Shown here one piece after another: positions 16,500 through 25,192 of a DNA stretch of 64,000 nt (position 1 is the stretch's first letter; the number at the start of each line of letters is the position of its first letter). The notes under the pieces are model-generated. The model was not told where the DNA came from, made no database searches, and saw only the letters and a list, made by a program, of their open reading frames with translations. A program made the translations under genes and the position numbers. Source of the stretch: Mycobacterium sp. Aquia_213 (GTDB lineage: Bacteria > Actinomycetota > Actinomycetes > Mycobacteriales > Mycobacteriaceae); assembly GCF_026625985.1 (NCBI RefSeq), contig NZ_CP113116.1, positions 372,001 through 436,000 on the forward strand, written 5' to 3'.

Positions 16500-17884
16500 C
16501 TTTCCCCGATGATTCCGACCCGTCCCCCGCAAGCGGGAGGTACCCCCAGCGCCCGGCTACGCCGCGCTTGCGATCGTCATGCCGGGAACGGATCGCCGAC
16601 GATCTGGAGCGGGCGCGCACGCGCACGCTACGGCTGGTCAATTTCGACGATGCCGAACTGCGTCGTCAGTACGACCCGTTGATGAGCCCGCTGGTGTGGG
16701 ACCTCGCGCACATCGGTCAGCAGGAGGAGCTGTGGCTGCTGCGCGGCGGAGACCCGAATCGCCCGGGGATGCTCGATCCGTCGGTCGAAGGTCTCTACGA
16801 CGCGTTCGAACACTCCCGCGCCAGTCGCGTCGATCTGCCGCTGCTGTCCCCGGAACAAGCCCGATCTTATTGCCGCACAGTGCGTTCCGCTGCACTTGAT
16901 GCGCTCGACGCACTGCCCGACGACCCTGCCGGAGACCGCGCGGCCTTCGTCTACGGGATGGTGGTCAGCCACGAAAACCAGCACGACGAAACCATGCTGC
17001 AGGCATTGAACCTGCGCACCGGTGCTGCGCTGCTGCAGGACCCCGCCAACCTGCCCGCGGGCCGAGCCGGCGTGGCCGGAACGTCGGTGCTGGTGCCCGG
17101 CGGCCCGTTCGTGCTGGGTGTCGACGCCACCACCGAACCGTTCTCATTGGACAACGAGCGCCCCGCCCACGTCGTCGACCTGCCGGCGTTCCGCATTGGG
17201 CGGGTCCCGGTCACCAACGGTGAATGGCAACAGTTCATCGGCGACGGCGGCTACAACGAGCCGCGCTGGTGGTCCGACCGCGGCTGGGAGCACCGCCGCG
17301 GCGCGAGCCTTACCGCGCCCCAATTCTGGGGCGCCGACGGGCGCACCCGGACCCGCTTCGGCTACATCGAAGACATTCCGCCCGACGAGCCGGTGCAACA
17401 TGTCACCTACTTCGAGGCCGAGGCATACGCGGCCTGGGCCGGCGCACGGCTACCCACCGAAATGGAATGGGAGAAGGCCTGCGCCTGGGACCCGATCACC
17501 GAGACCCGGCGGCGCTACCCCTGGGGAACGCAGGGGCCCTCCGGCGAATTCGCCAACCTAGGTGGCAGCGCACTGCGGCCGGCCCCCGTCGGCGCCTATC
17601 CGGGCGGCGCGTCGGCCTACGGCGTCGAGCAGATGCTGGGCGACGTGTGGGAGTGGACCAGCTCGCCGCTGCGACCGTGGCCCGGATTCGTCCCGATGAT
17701 CTACGACCGTTACTCGCAGCCGTTCTTCGACGGCGACTACCGGATTCTGCGCGGTGGATCGTGGGCGGTCGAATCCGCCATCTTGCGGCCCAGTTTCCGT
17801 AACTGGGACCACCCCGTCCGTCGTCAGATCTTCTCCGGAGTACGGCTGGCCTGGGATGTCCCCGACGCGGGGGACTCCGCCTGA
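16496..17884 (+). CDS. egtB: Hercynylcysteine sulfoxide synthase EgtB with repeat-derived N terminus
   Basis: This iron-dependent enzyme joins gamma-glutamylcysteine to hercynine with oxygen. The DinB-like N-terminal domain holds the metal ligands His72 (DLAHIGQQ), His159 and His163 (HENQH). A C-terminal FGE-sulfatase-type domain follows (GGPFVLGVD... to FSGVRLAWDV). The predicted protein is 462 residues. The extra ~32 residues before RERIADDLERAR come from an inserted repeat (16522-16578) that stays in frame. The GTG overlaps the egtA stop, and the stop overlaps the egtC start (TGATG). Confidence 0.93.
   Translation: MTFPDDSDPSPASGRYPQRPATPRLRSSCRERIADDLERARTRTLRLVNFDDAELRRQYDPLMSPLVWDLAHIGQQEELWLLRGGDPNRPGMLDPSVEGLYDAFEHSRASRVDLPLLSPEQARSYCRTVRSAALDALDALPDDPAGDRAAFVYGMVVSHENQHDETMLQALNLRTGAALLQDPANLPAGRAGVAGTSVLVPGGPFVLGVDATTEPFSLDNERPAHVVDLPAFRIGRVPVTNGEWQQFIGDGGYNEPRWWSDRGWEHRRGASLTAPQFWGADGRTRTRFGYIEDIPPDEPVQHVTYFEAEAYAAWAGARLPTEMEWEKACAWDPITETRRRYPWGTQGPSGEFANLGGSALRPAPVGAYPGGASAYGVEQMLGDVWEWTSSPLRPWPGFVPMIYDRYSQPFFDGDYRILRGGSWAVESAILRPSFRNWDHPVRRQIFSGVRLAWDVPDAGDSA
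16522..16578. repeat. Short mycobacterial repeat (MITE/REP-like) inside the egtB 5' end
   Basis: A GC-rich element with inverted 8-mers CGCAAGCG (16528-16535) and CGCTTGCG (16565-16572), an inner CCCGC-AA-GCGGG hairpin and the segment GGAGGTACCCCCAGC. I recall closely similar short repeats dispersed in non-tuberculous mycobacterial genomes. No second copy was noticed in this window. It translates to SPASGRYPQRPATPRL in egtB. Confidence 0.6.
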
Positions 17885-18582
17885 TGTGCCGTCACCTCGG
17901 CTGGCTTGGCGCCGACGTCAGCGTCTCGTCGTTGATACTGGATCCGCCCTTCGGCCTTCGCGTGCAGTCCTACTCCCCGCGCCGCCAGAAGCACGGCCTG
18001 TTGAACGCCGACGGTTGGGGCGTTGGGTTTTTCGACGACGACGTGCCCCGGCGCTGGCGCAGCACCGCGCCGCTGTGGGGCGACACGTCGTTGGAATCGG
18101 TAGCGCCCGCGCTGCGCAGCCGCTGCGTGGTGGCCGCGGTGCGCTCGGCGACCGTCGGCATGCCTCTTGACGTCAGCGCGACCGCGCCCTTCACCGACGG
18201 CCAATGGTTGCTGTCGCATAATGGTGTGGTCGATCGGGGCGTGCTGCCCTTGACGGCTACTGCCGAATCCGTTTGCGACAGTGCGATGTTGGCGGCCACC
18301 ATCTTCTCGCTGGGGCTCGAGGTCCTGGGTGAGACCATCGCGCAGATTGGGTCGCTGGACCCGAATGCTCGTCTTAATGTATTGGCTGCCAATGGTTCTC
18401 GCCTGCTGGCCACCGCCTGGGGTGACAGCTTGTCCGTCCTGCGCCGCGACGACGGCGTGGTGCTGGCCAGTGAGCCCTACGACGACGATTCCGAGTGGGA
18501 AGACGTGCCCGATCGCCACCTTGTCGAAGTGACCGGCAAAGGCGTAACGATGACCCCGCTGGACGAGCCGAAAGGATCTTGA
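17884..18582 (+). CDS. egtC: Gamma-glutamyl hercynylcysteine sulfoxide amidohydrolase EgtC
   Basis: This 232-residue class-II glutamine amidotransferase-fold hydrolase removes the glutamyl group from the EgtB product. The N-terminal nucleophile Cys2 is exposed after Met removal (MCRHLGWLG). The motifs NADGWGVGFF (about residues 41-50) and LLSHNGVV match the family. Both ends overlap neighbours by one base (TGATG), indicating tight translational coupling with egtB and egtD. Confidence 0.94.
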   Translation: MCRHLGWLGADVSVSSLILDPPFGLRVQSYSPRRQKHGLLNADGWGVGFFDDDVPRRWRSTAPLWGDTSLESVAPALRSRCVVAAVRSATVGMPLDVSATAPFTDGQWLLSHNGVVDRGVLPLTATAESVCDSAMLAATIFSLGLEVLGETIAQIGSLDPNARLNVLAANGSRLLATAWGDSLSVLRRDDGVVLASEPYDDDSEWEDVPDRHLVEVTGKGVTMTPLDEPKGS

Positions 18583-19547
18583 TGACACTGACGTTGTCTA
18601 ACCATCTCGCCGCCGACTCGGCGTACCACGCACTGCGTCGCGATGCATTCGACGGTCTGCAGAGTACGCCGAAGTCGTTGCCGCCCAAATGGTTTTACGA
18701 TTCAGTAGGCAGCGAGCTCTTCGACCAGATCACCCGGTTGCCGGAGTACTACCCGACGCGGGCCGAGGCGGAGATCCTGCGCGCCCGGGCCGCCGAAATC
18801 GCGTCGGCCAGCGGGGCCGACACCCTGGTCGAATTGGGCAGCGGCACCTCGGAGAAGACCAGGCTGCTGCTGAACGCGCTGCATGGCCGCGGATCGCTGC
18901 GCCGTTTTGTGCCGTTCGACGTCGATGCGAGCATCCTGTCCACCGCCGCGGCCGCTATTCAGCAGGAATACGCGGGCGTCGAAATCAAGGCTGTCTGCGG
19001 CGATTTCGAGGAACACCTCGGCGAGATCCCCAGCGGTGGCCGACGCCTGTTCGTGTTCCTCGGTTCGACGATCGGCAACCTCACGCCCGGACCGCGCGCC
19101 GAATTCCTCAAGTCCCTCGCGGACGTGCTGCGCCCCGACGACACCCTGCTGCTCGGCACCGACCTGGTCAAGGACACCGGTCGGCTGCTGCGCGCCTACG
19201 ACGACTCCGCCGGAGTGACGGCGCGGTTCAATCGCAATGTGCTCGCGGTGGTCAACCGGGAACTCGACGCCGATTTCGACGTCGACGCGTTCCAGCACGT
19301 GGCGCGCTGGAACGCCGACGAGGAACGCATCGAGATGTGGCTGCGGACCGACCGGCCGCAACGGGTCCGGGTCGGTGCGCTCGACCTGACCGTCGAGTTC
19401 GCCGCCGGCGAGGAAATGCTGACCGAGGTGTCGAGCAAGTTTCACCCGGGTGGGGTGAGCGCCGAATTGGCCGGCGCGGGACTGCGTCGGGTTCAGTGGT
19501 GGACCGACGCCGCAGGCGATTTCGGGTTGTCGTTAGCAGTCAAGTGA
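18582..19547 (+). CDS. egtD: Histidine N-alpha-trimethyltransferase EgtD
   Basis: This 321-residue SAM-dependent enzyme trimethylates histidine to hercynine. ATG 18582 is chosen because it overlaps the egtC stop and gives the family length of 321. A longer open frame begins inside egtC and is not supported. SAM-binding LVELGSGTSEKT lies at about residues 84-95, and the FLGSTIGNLTP and GTDLVKD motifs follow. It supplies hercynine to EgtB. Confidence 0.96.
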   Translation: MTLTLSNHLAADSAYHALRRDAFDGLQSTPKSLPPKWFYDSVGSELFDQITRLPEYYPTRAEAEILRARAAEIASASGADTLVELGSGTSEKTRLLLNALHGRGSLRRFVPFDVDASILSTAAAAIQQEYAGVEIKAVCGDFEEHLGEIPSGGRRLFVFLGSTIGNLTPGPRAEFLKSLADVLRPDDTLLLGTDLVKDTGRLLRAYDDSAGVTARFNRNVLAVVNRELDADFDVDAFQHVARWNADEERIEMWLRTDRPQRVRVGALDLTVEFAAGEEMLTEVSSKFHPGGVSAELAGAGLRRVQWWTDAAGDFGLSLAVK

Positions 19548-20689
19548 CCGATAGCGGGTCGCTGGCCGACCGATGGCGGGAGGCCCGCCCACCCGTAGCC
19601 GGTTTGCACCTGGACAGTGCGGCCTGTTCGCGCCAGAGTTACGCGGCCATCGACGCTGCCGCGCAGTATGCCCGCCACGAGGCCGAGGTCGGCGGATATG
19701 TGGCGGCGCTGGCCGCGGCTCCCACGCTCGACGCCGGGCGTGCCGCGTTCGCCGCGCTGACCGGGATGGCCGACGCCGACGTCGTGTACACCACGGGTTC
19801 CCTGAACGCGCTGGATCTGCTGCTGGGCAGCTGGCCCACCGAGCGTCGGACGCTGGCCTGCCTGCCGGGCGAATACGGCCCCAACCTCGCCGTGATGTCT
19901 GCCCACGGATTCGACCGTCAGCTGCTGCCGGTCCTCGAGGATGGCCGCCTGGCACTCGACGACGCCGCATTCGCGTTGCAGGCCGACCCGCCCGATTTCG
20001 TCCATCTGACCCCGGTTGCCAGCCATAGCGGTGTCGTGCAACCGATTTCGATGATCGCGAAACTGTGCCGTGAGTTGGGCTTACCCCTGGTCGTCGACGC
20101 CGCCCAGGCGCTGGGCCAGGTCGACTGTGCGGTCGGGGCGGACGTCACCTACTCCTCGTCGCGCAAGTGGATCGCCGGCCCACGCGGGGTCGGCTTCCTG
20201 GCGGTTCGACCGGAGCTGACGCAACGGCTCCATCCCCGGCTGGCCGCACCGGAGTGGTCGGGGTCGTTCTCGGTGGCCCAGCAGCTCGAATTCGGCGAAG
20301 CCAATATTGCTGCGCGAGTGGGGGTTTCGGTGGCGCTTGGTGAGTATCTGGCGTTCGGGCCCGAGGCGATGCGCGCGCGCCTGGCCGAGCTCGGCAGCAT
20401 CGGCCGCAAGACGCTGGCCGATGTGCCGGGGTGGGCGGTAGTCGAAGAGGCCGAAGAGCCAAGCGCCATCACCACTTTGGCGCCGGTCGATGGCGCCGAC
20501 CCGCAGGCGGTGCGGGAATGGCTGCTCGCCGAACGGCGGATCCTGACCACCTTCGCCGGGGTGCAGCGGGCGCCGCTGGAAATGACCGCGCCGAGGCTGC
20601 GGATCTCGCCGCACGCCGATACCACCGCCGACGATCTGGAAACCTTCGCCGAGGCGCTGATCGCCGCGACCGCGGCCACCGCGACGTAA
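19544..20689 (+). CDS. egtE: Ergothioneine PLP-dependent lyase EgtE
   Basis: This 381-residue class-V aminotransferase-fold enzyme cleaves hercynylcysteine sulfoxide to ergothioneine. The start is GTG 19544, overlapping the egtD stop. The open frame extends far upstream through egtD but only this part matches the family. The PLP lysine is Lys208 in YSSSRKWIAGPRG and the cofactor-binding Asp is Asp185 in VVDAAQALG. It closes the biosynthetic set. Confidence 0.93.
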   Translation: MTDSGSLADRWREARPPVAGLHLDSAACSRQSYAAIDAAAQYARHEAEVGGYVAALAAAPTLDAGRAAFAALTGMADADVVYTTGSLNALDLLLGSWPTERRTLACLPGEYGPNLAVMSAHGFDRQLLPVLEDGRLALDDAAFALQADPPDFVHLTPVASHSGVVQPISMIAKLCRELGLPLVVDAAQALGQVDCAVGADVTYSSSRKWIAGPRGVGFLAVRPELTQRLHPRLAAPEWSGSFSVAQQLEFGEANIAARVGVSVALGEYLAFGPEAMRARLAELGSIGRKTLADVPGWAVVEEAEEPSAITTLAPVDGADPQAVREWLLAERRILTTFAGVQRAPLEMTAPRLRISPHADTTADDLETFAEALIAATAATAT

Positions 20690-20700
20690 TCGCAATCGGC

Positions 20701-21273
20701 ATGGCCACCCTGACCTGGCTCGGCGTACCCGGTGACGAACGCGCCTGGACCGCACTGGGATTCGTGGTCGACGACCGCACGATCCACATCGGGCGGGTTC
20801 GCTGTGCGCTGAGCGAACAGCCCGGCTGGGGATTCGACGAAATCCACGCGCAAACCGATCTGCTCGGGGTACCGACGGCGGTCCACCCGCCGGTCACCGC
20901 CGCGGTGCACCCCTGCGGTGTCACCCATGTCGACCACGTGGTCTACACGGTGGGCGAATTGGACACGGCCGTCAGCGCGCTCAGTGCAGTGCTGGGCACC
21001 CCGCCGCGCCGGCGCTTTCATCCGCGGGGTCCCGAAGGACCCGAGATGGCGTTCTACCGCGCCGGCGAAGGCTTCATCGAAGTGGTCGCAGCCGGCACCC
21101 AGCCGACGCTGATCGGGCTTGCGTTGTGGTCTCCCGACCTGGACGGCACCGTCGCGGCGATCCGGGCAGCCGGCGGTCCGATCGGCGACCCCAAACCCGC
21201 GGTGCAGGGCGGGCGCATTGCGAGCGTATGGCAGGGCCACCTGAATTGGGGCCTGGCCATTATGGGGCCGTGA
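20701..21273 (+). CDS. VOC-superfamily (glyoxalase-like) protein
   Basis: This 190-residue protein has a vicinal-oxygen-chelate fold. After an N-terminal half with degenerate repeats (residues 1-75), THVDHVVYTVGELDTAV opens a clear VOC module that continues to FIEVVA and LNWGLAIMGP. The metal ligands would include the His in VDHVV and the Glu in IEVVA. ATG 20701 lies 12 bases after egtE, so it probably belongs to the egt transcript. The substrate is unknown; a role in ergothioneine or thiol metabolism is inference from position only. Confidence 0.8.
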   Translation: MATLTWLGVPGDERAWTALGFVVDDRTIHIGRVRCALSEQPGWGFDEIHAQTDLLGVPTAVHPPVTAAVHPCGVTHVDHVVYTVGELDTAVSALSAVLGTPPRRRFHPRGPEGPEMAFYRAGEGFIEVVAAGTQPTLIGLALWSPDLDGTVAAIRAAGGPIGDPKPAVQGGRIASVWQGHLNWGLAIMGP

Positions 21274-21279
21274 CTTCCC

Positions 21280-21957
21280 TCAGGCCTTGTGCGCCGTCAA
21301 TAGGTAAGCGGGAAGCTTCAACCGGCCCTTTTCGTCGCGGTCGTGCGGCGGGAAGGGGAACGGCGCGTCGGGGATCTCCGGGAAATTCGCGTGGATGAAG
21401 GCGGGCCGAATCTCGTCGATCTCCCAGTACTTGCTCACCGCGGCGCGCAACTCGTCCTCGTCGACTTCGTTGGGCTTCGGTTCCATCTCGGCGGGGAAGG
21501 CTCCCTTGGCGAACACCAGCACGTAGTAGTCGGCGCCCGGGGCGGCCGCGCGGTGCACCGAACGCAGGTAGTCGTCGCGGGCCTCGACCGGCAGCGAATG
21601 AAACAGCGTGCTGTCGGCGATGGTCGCGAACCGTCCGTCGTAGCCGGTGAACGAGGTGATGTCGGCCTGGACGAAGCTGGCGGTGCTCAGGCCGCGTTCT
21701 TCGGCGGCCTTGGTAGCCGCCGCGACGGCAGTGGGCGTGAGGTCGATGCCCACCACCGTGTAGTCCTGGGCGGCCAGCGTCAGCGACAGTTCGGCGACCC
21801 CGCAGCCGGCGTCGAGCACATCGCTGCGGAACTTCCCGGCCGCGACCAGTGCGGCCAATTCAGGCTGTGGCTCACCGATATTCCACGGCGGCGGCCCTTC
21901 GAACTCACCCTGCTCGCGATAGGCGCTGTCCCAGTCCATTAACTCGTTGGGTGTCAT
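21280..21957 (-). CDS. SAM-dependent methyltransferase (Rv3699-like)
   Basis: This 225-residue class-I methyltransferase is related to the thiopurine/TehB group. SAM motif I is VLDAGCGVAEL (about residues 46-56). The acidic VGIDLTP motif II and FATIADSTLFHSL follow. ATG 21957 is preferred because the longer frame to 22026 would overlap the upstream gene by ~49 bases with an unconserved N terminus. It converges on the VOC gene and is probably co-transcribed with the GCS2-family gene upstream of it. Confidence 0.85.
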   Translation of the reverse strand: MTPNELMDWDSAYREQGEFEGPPPWNIGEPQPELAALVAAGKFRSDVLDAGCGVAELSLTLAAQDYTVVGIDLTPTAVAAATKAAEERGLSTASFVQADITSFTGYDGRFATIADSTLFHSLPVEARDDYLRSVHRAAAPGADYYVLVFAKGAFPAEMEPKPNEVDEDELRAAVSKYWEIDEIRPAFIHANFPEIPDAPFPFPPHDRDEKGRLKLPAYLLTAHKA

Positions 21958-21977
21958 GGATCCCAACGTACCCGCGG

Positions 21978-23453
21978 CTAGCAGGGCCAGGTGTGGACCG
22001 GCTCGTTGGCGTGCATGTGGTCGCAATACCGGCGCAGCATTTCGGCGAGCGCCGCGCGCCGCGTCATGCCGGAGTCCTGCAGCGCGCGGACCGTTGCCAC
22101 CTGCCAGCTGGCGCCGTTGCGGCCGGCCTTGGCGCGGCCCTCGATGACGCCGAGGAAGCGATCGCGCACCTCGGCGTCCACACCCCAGCGGCGCAGTCCT
22201 TCATGAGCTATCGGCAGCAACGTGTCGAGCACCAACTTGGTCGCGCTCACCTCACCACGATCGGGCCAGCGCAGCACGGTGTCCATTCCATGGCGGGCCG
22301 CTTCGAGGAAATTGTGATGCGCCGCAGCGAAACTCATCTTCGTCCACAGCGGATGCTCGTCCTCGGACAGGGTGCGCAGCGTGCCGTAGTAGAACGCGGA
22401 GTTGGCCAGCATGTCGATGACGGTGGGCCCGGCCGGCAACACCCGATTCTCCAGCCGCAGATGCGGGCGCCCGTCGACGACGTCGTACACCGGCCGGTTC
22501 CACCGGTACACGGTGCCGTTGTGCAGGCGCAGTTCGGGCAGCGCCGGGATGCGCCCGGCTGACAGCTCGGCGGCCGGATCCTCGTCGGACAACTCGTTCA
22601 GCAGGGACGGAAAGTAGCGGATGTTCTCTTTGAACAGATCGAGTATCGAAGTGATCCAGCGTTCGCCGAACCACACCCGGGGCCGCACCCCTTGGGTTTT
22701 GAGCTCCTCGGGCCGGGTGTCGGTGGACTGCGAGAACACCTCGATGCGGGTTTCCGACCACAGCTGATGGCCGAAGAAGTAGGGCGAGTTGGCGCCCAGC
22801 GCCAACTGCGGTCCGGCCATCACCTGCGCCGCATTCCAGTTGGGAGCGAAGTCGTCCGGAGCCACTTGCAAGTGCAATTGCGTACTGGTGCAGGCGGATT
22901 CGGGAGCGATGGTCACGGCCTCCCAGCTCAGCGGCTCCGGGCCGGAGATATGAATCGGGATGTCCTCGCCGCGCGCGTTGAAGATGGACTCGTTGAGCGC
23001 GGCGTACCTTGGCGATTCACTCATCCAGCCGTCGCGTGACAGATGCTCGGGCATCAACGTGGGCAGAATCCCGATCATCACGATGCGGGTGCCGTCCGAG
23101 CCGGCCTTGGTCTGCGCATCGTTGAGGCTGCTCCGCACCTCTGCCTCCAGATCCAATCCGGTATGTCCGAGCAGCGGCCGGGGCGGCACATTGAATTCGA
23201 TGTTGTAGGCGCCTAATTCCTTCTGGTACGCCGGATCTGCGATGGCATCCAGCACGGGCCGGTTCGACATGGCTGGCTGATAGTCGGCATCGACAAGGTT
23301 GCATTCGATCTCCATGCCGGTCAGCGGCCGGTCGGAGTCGAAGCGTGACTGGGCAAGCATCGTCTCGAAGACGTCCAGACACAGCTGCACCTTGCGCCGG
23401 TACTCCCGCCGGTGTGCGCGGTCATACGTGGTGCGCTTGACCTCTTCGCCCAC
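21978..23453 (-). CDS. Glutamate-cysteine ligase family (GCS2) protein, Rv3698-like
   Basis: This protein of 491 residues or more belongs to the carboxylate-amine/GCS2 ligase family, with TGMEIECNLVD near the N terminus, AYNIEFNVPPRPL, CTSTQLHLQV and LRLENRVLPAG. The exact substrate is unknown, but it is distinct from EgtA. GTG 23453 (opening VGEEVKRTTYDRAH) is chosen because conservation seems to begin there. An extension to 23612 would add 53 low-complexity residues and leave only 14 bases to divergent glpK. Confidence 0.8.
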   Translation of the reverse strand: MGEEVKRTTYDRAHRREYRRKVQLCLDVFETMLAQSRFDSDRPLTGMEIECNLVDADYQPAMSNRPVLDAIADPAYQKELGAYNIEFNVPPRPLLGHTGLDLEAEVRSSLNDAQTKAGSDGTRIVMIGILPTLMPEHLSRDGWMSESPRYAALNESIFNARGEDIPIHISGPEPLSWEAVTIAPESACTSTQLHLQVAPDDFAPNWNAAQVMAGPQLALGANSPYFFGHQLWSETRIEVFSQSTDTRPEELKTQGVRPRVWFGERWITSILDLFKENIRYFPSLLNELSDEDPAAELSAGRIPALPELRLHNGTVYRWNRPVYDVVDGRPHLRLENRVLPAGPTVIDMLANSAFYYGTLRTLSEDEHPLWTKMSFAAAHHNFLEAARHGMDTVLRWPDRGEVSATKLVLDTLLPIAHEGLRRWGVDAEVRDRFLGVIEGRAKAGRNGASWQVATVRALQDSGMTRRAALAEMLRRYCDHMHANEPVHTWPC

Positions 23454-23626
23454 ATCGCCGATGCAACAGGGTTCCCGCCGGTAACGCAAGGGCGACGCGA
23501 CGGATTGCGCCGCCGCGTGCGCACCCGGGCGCAGCGAATCGGGTCGGTCAGCTGCAGATCTGGTGGGTCGGTCCACCATCATGGACGATGGCATGAACGT
23601 GTCGCAGTTCACGACGAAGGAGACAG

Positions 23627-25144
23627 GTGGCCGAGTTCGTCGCAGCTATCGATCAGGGCACCACCAGCACCCGCTGCATGATTTTTGATCACGACGGCGC
23701 CGAGGTCGCACGTCACCAGCTCGAGCACGAGCAGATCCTGCCCCAGGCCGGCTGGGTCGAACACAATCCGATCGAGATTTGGGAGCGCACCTCGTCGGTG
23801 TTGCTGTCGGTGCTCAACACCTCGAAGTTCTCGACGAAAGACATTGCTGCGCTGGGAATTACGAACCAGCGCGAGACGACGCTGGTGTGGAATCGGCACA
23901 CCGGCCGGCCGTATTACAACGCGATCGTCTGGCAGGACACCCGCACCGACCGGATTGCGTCGGCGCTGGACCGCGACGGGCGTGGCGACGTGATCCGGCG
24001 CAAGGCAGGCTTGCCCCCGGCCACCTATTTTTCCGGCGGGAAGCTGCAATGGATCCTGGAGAACGTCGACGGGGTGCGTGCGGCGGCCGAAAGCGGTGAC
24101 GCCCTGTTCGGCACCCCGGACACCTGGGTGTTGTGGAACCTGACCGGCGGCCCGCGCGGTGGCGTGCACGTCACCGACGTGACCAATGCCAGCCGGACCA
24201 TGCTGATGGACCTGGAGACGCTGGACTGGGATGACGAGCTGTTGTCGTTCTTTTCGATTCCGCGCGCGATGCTGCCGGCGATCGCGTCGTCGTCGCCGAC
24301 GCAGCCCTACGGCGTCACCTCGAGCGACGGGCCCTTCGGCGCCGAGGTGCCGATCACCGGAGTCCTGGGTGACCAGCACGCCGCGATGGTTGGGCAGGTC
24401 TGCCTCAACGCGGGCGAGGCGAAAAACACCTACGGCACCGGCAATTTCCTGCTGCTCAATACCGGCGAGACCATCGTGCGGTCCGACAACGGTCTGCTGA
24501 CCACGGTCTGTTATCAGTTCGGAGACGCCAAACCCGTGTACGCGCTGGAGGGCTCGATCGCGGTCACCGGCTCGGCGGTGCAATGGCTGCGCGATCAGCT
24601 GGGCATCATCAGCGGTGCCGCGCAAAGCGAATGGCTGGCCCGCGAGGTTCCCGACAACGGCGGGGTGTATTTCGTCCCCGCGTTTTCCGGCCTGTTCGCC
24701 CCGTACTGGCGTTCCGATGCCCGCGGCGCGATCGTCGGACTCTCGCGGTACAACACCAACGCGCATCTGGCCCGCGCGACGCTGGAGGCGATCTGCTACC
24801 AGAGCCGCGATGTGGTGGACGCGATGGAAGCGGATTCCGGTGTGCGCCTTGAGGTTCTCAAAGTCGACGGCGGTATCACCCAAAACGAGCTGTGCATGCA
24901 GATCCAGGCCGACGTGCTGGGGGTGGACGTGGTGCGGCCGGTGGTCGCCGAAACCACCGCGCTGGGCGCCGCGTATGCGGCCGGATTGGCGGTCGGGTTC
25001 TGGGCCGATCCGTCCGACCTACGGGCCAACTGGCAGGAAGACAAGCGCTGGACGGCGAAATGGGACGACGCCAAGCGCGCCGAGGGATATGCGGGATGGC
25101 GTAAGGCGGTGCAGCGCACGCTGGATTGGGTCGACGTGTCATAG
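23627..25144 (+). CDS. glpK: Glycerol kinase
   Basis: This 505-residue FGGY-family kinase phosphorylates glycerol to sn-glycerol-3-phosphate for lipid synthesis and glycerol catabolism. The N-terminal phosphate loop AIDQGTTSTR (residues 7-16), the substrate segment ITNQRETT and the C-terminal KVDGGITQNELCMQIQAD are all present. The GTG start has AAGGAG four bases upstream. It is convergent with the PadR gene, with a hairpin between them. Confidence 0.96.
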   Translation: MAEFVAAIDQGTTSTRCMIFDHDGAEVARHQLEHEQILPQAGWVEHNPIEIWERTSSVLLSVLNTSKFSTKDIAALGITNQRETTLVWNRHTGRPYYNAIVWQDTRTDRIASALDRDGRGDVIRRKAGLPPATYFSGGKLQWILENVDGVRAAAESGDALFGTPDTWVLWNLTGGPRGGVHVTDVTNASRTMLMDLETLDWDDELLSFFSIPRAMLPAIASSSPTQPYGVTSSDGPFGAEVPITGVLGDQHAAMVGQVCLNAGEAKNTYGTGNFLLLNTGETIVRSDNGLLTTVCYQFGDAKPVYALEGSIAVTGSAVQWLRDQLGIISGAAQSEWLAREVPDNGGVYFVPAFSGLFAPYWRSDARGAIVGLSRYNTNAHLARATLEAICYQSRDVVDAMEADSGVRLEVLKVDGGITQNELCMQIQADVLGVDVVRPVVAETTALGAAYAAGLAVGFWADPSDLRANWQEDKRWTAKWDDAKRAEGYAGWRKAVQRTLDWVDVS

Positions 25145-25149
25145 CGAAA

Positions 25150-25176
25150 TGCCCGCCGGCGCATGGCCGACGGGCA
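25150..25176. terminator. Bidirectional hairpin between glpK and padR-like gene
   Basis: Outer arms TGCCCG/CGGGCA and inner arms CGGC/GCCG separated by one mismatch, lying six bases after the glpK stop and 17 bases from the converging PadR stop. Confidence 0.55.
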
Positions 25177-25192
25177 CTCCTTCGCAGAAAGG

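Noticed and set aside
18689..19543. Upstream extension of the egtE frame through egtD
   Set aside because: Arg-rich, unconserved translation; the egtD frame is clearly coding here and GTG 19544 gives the expected EgtE length.
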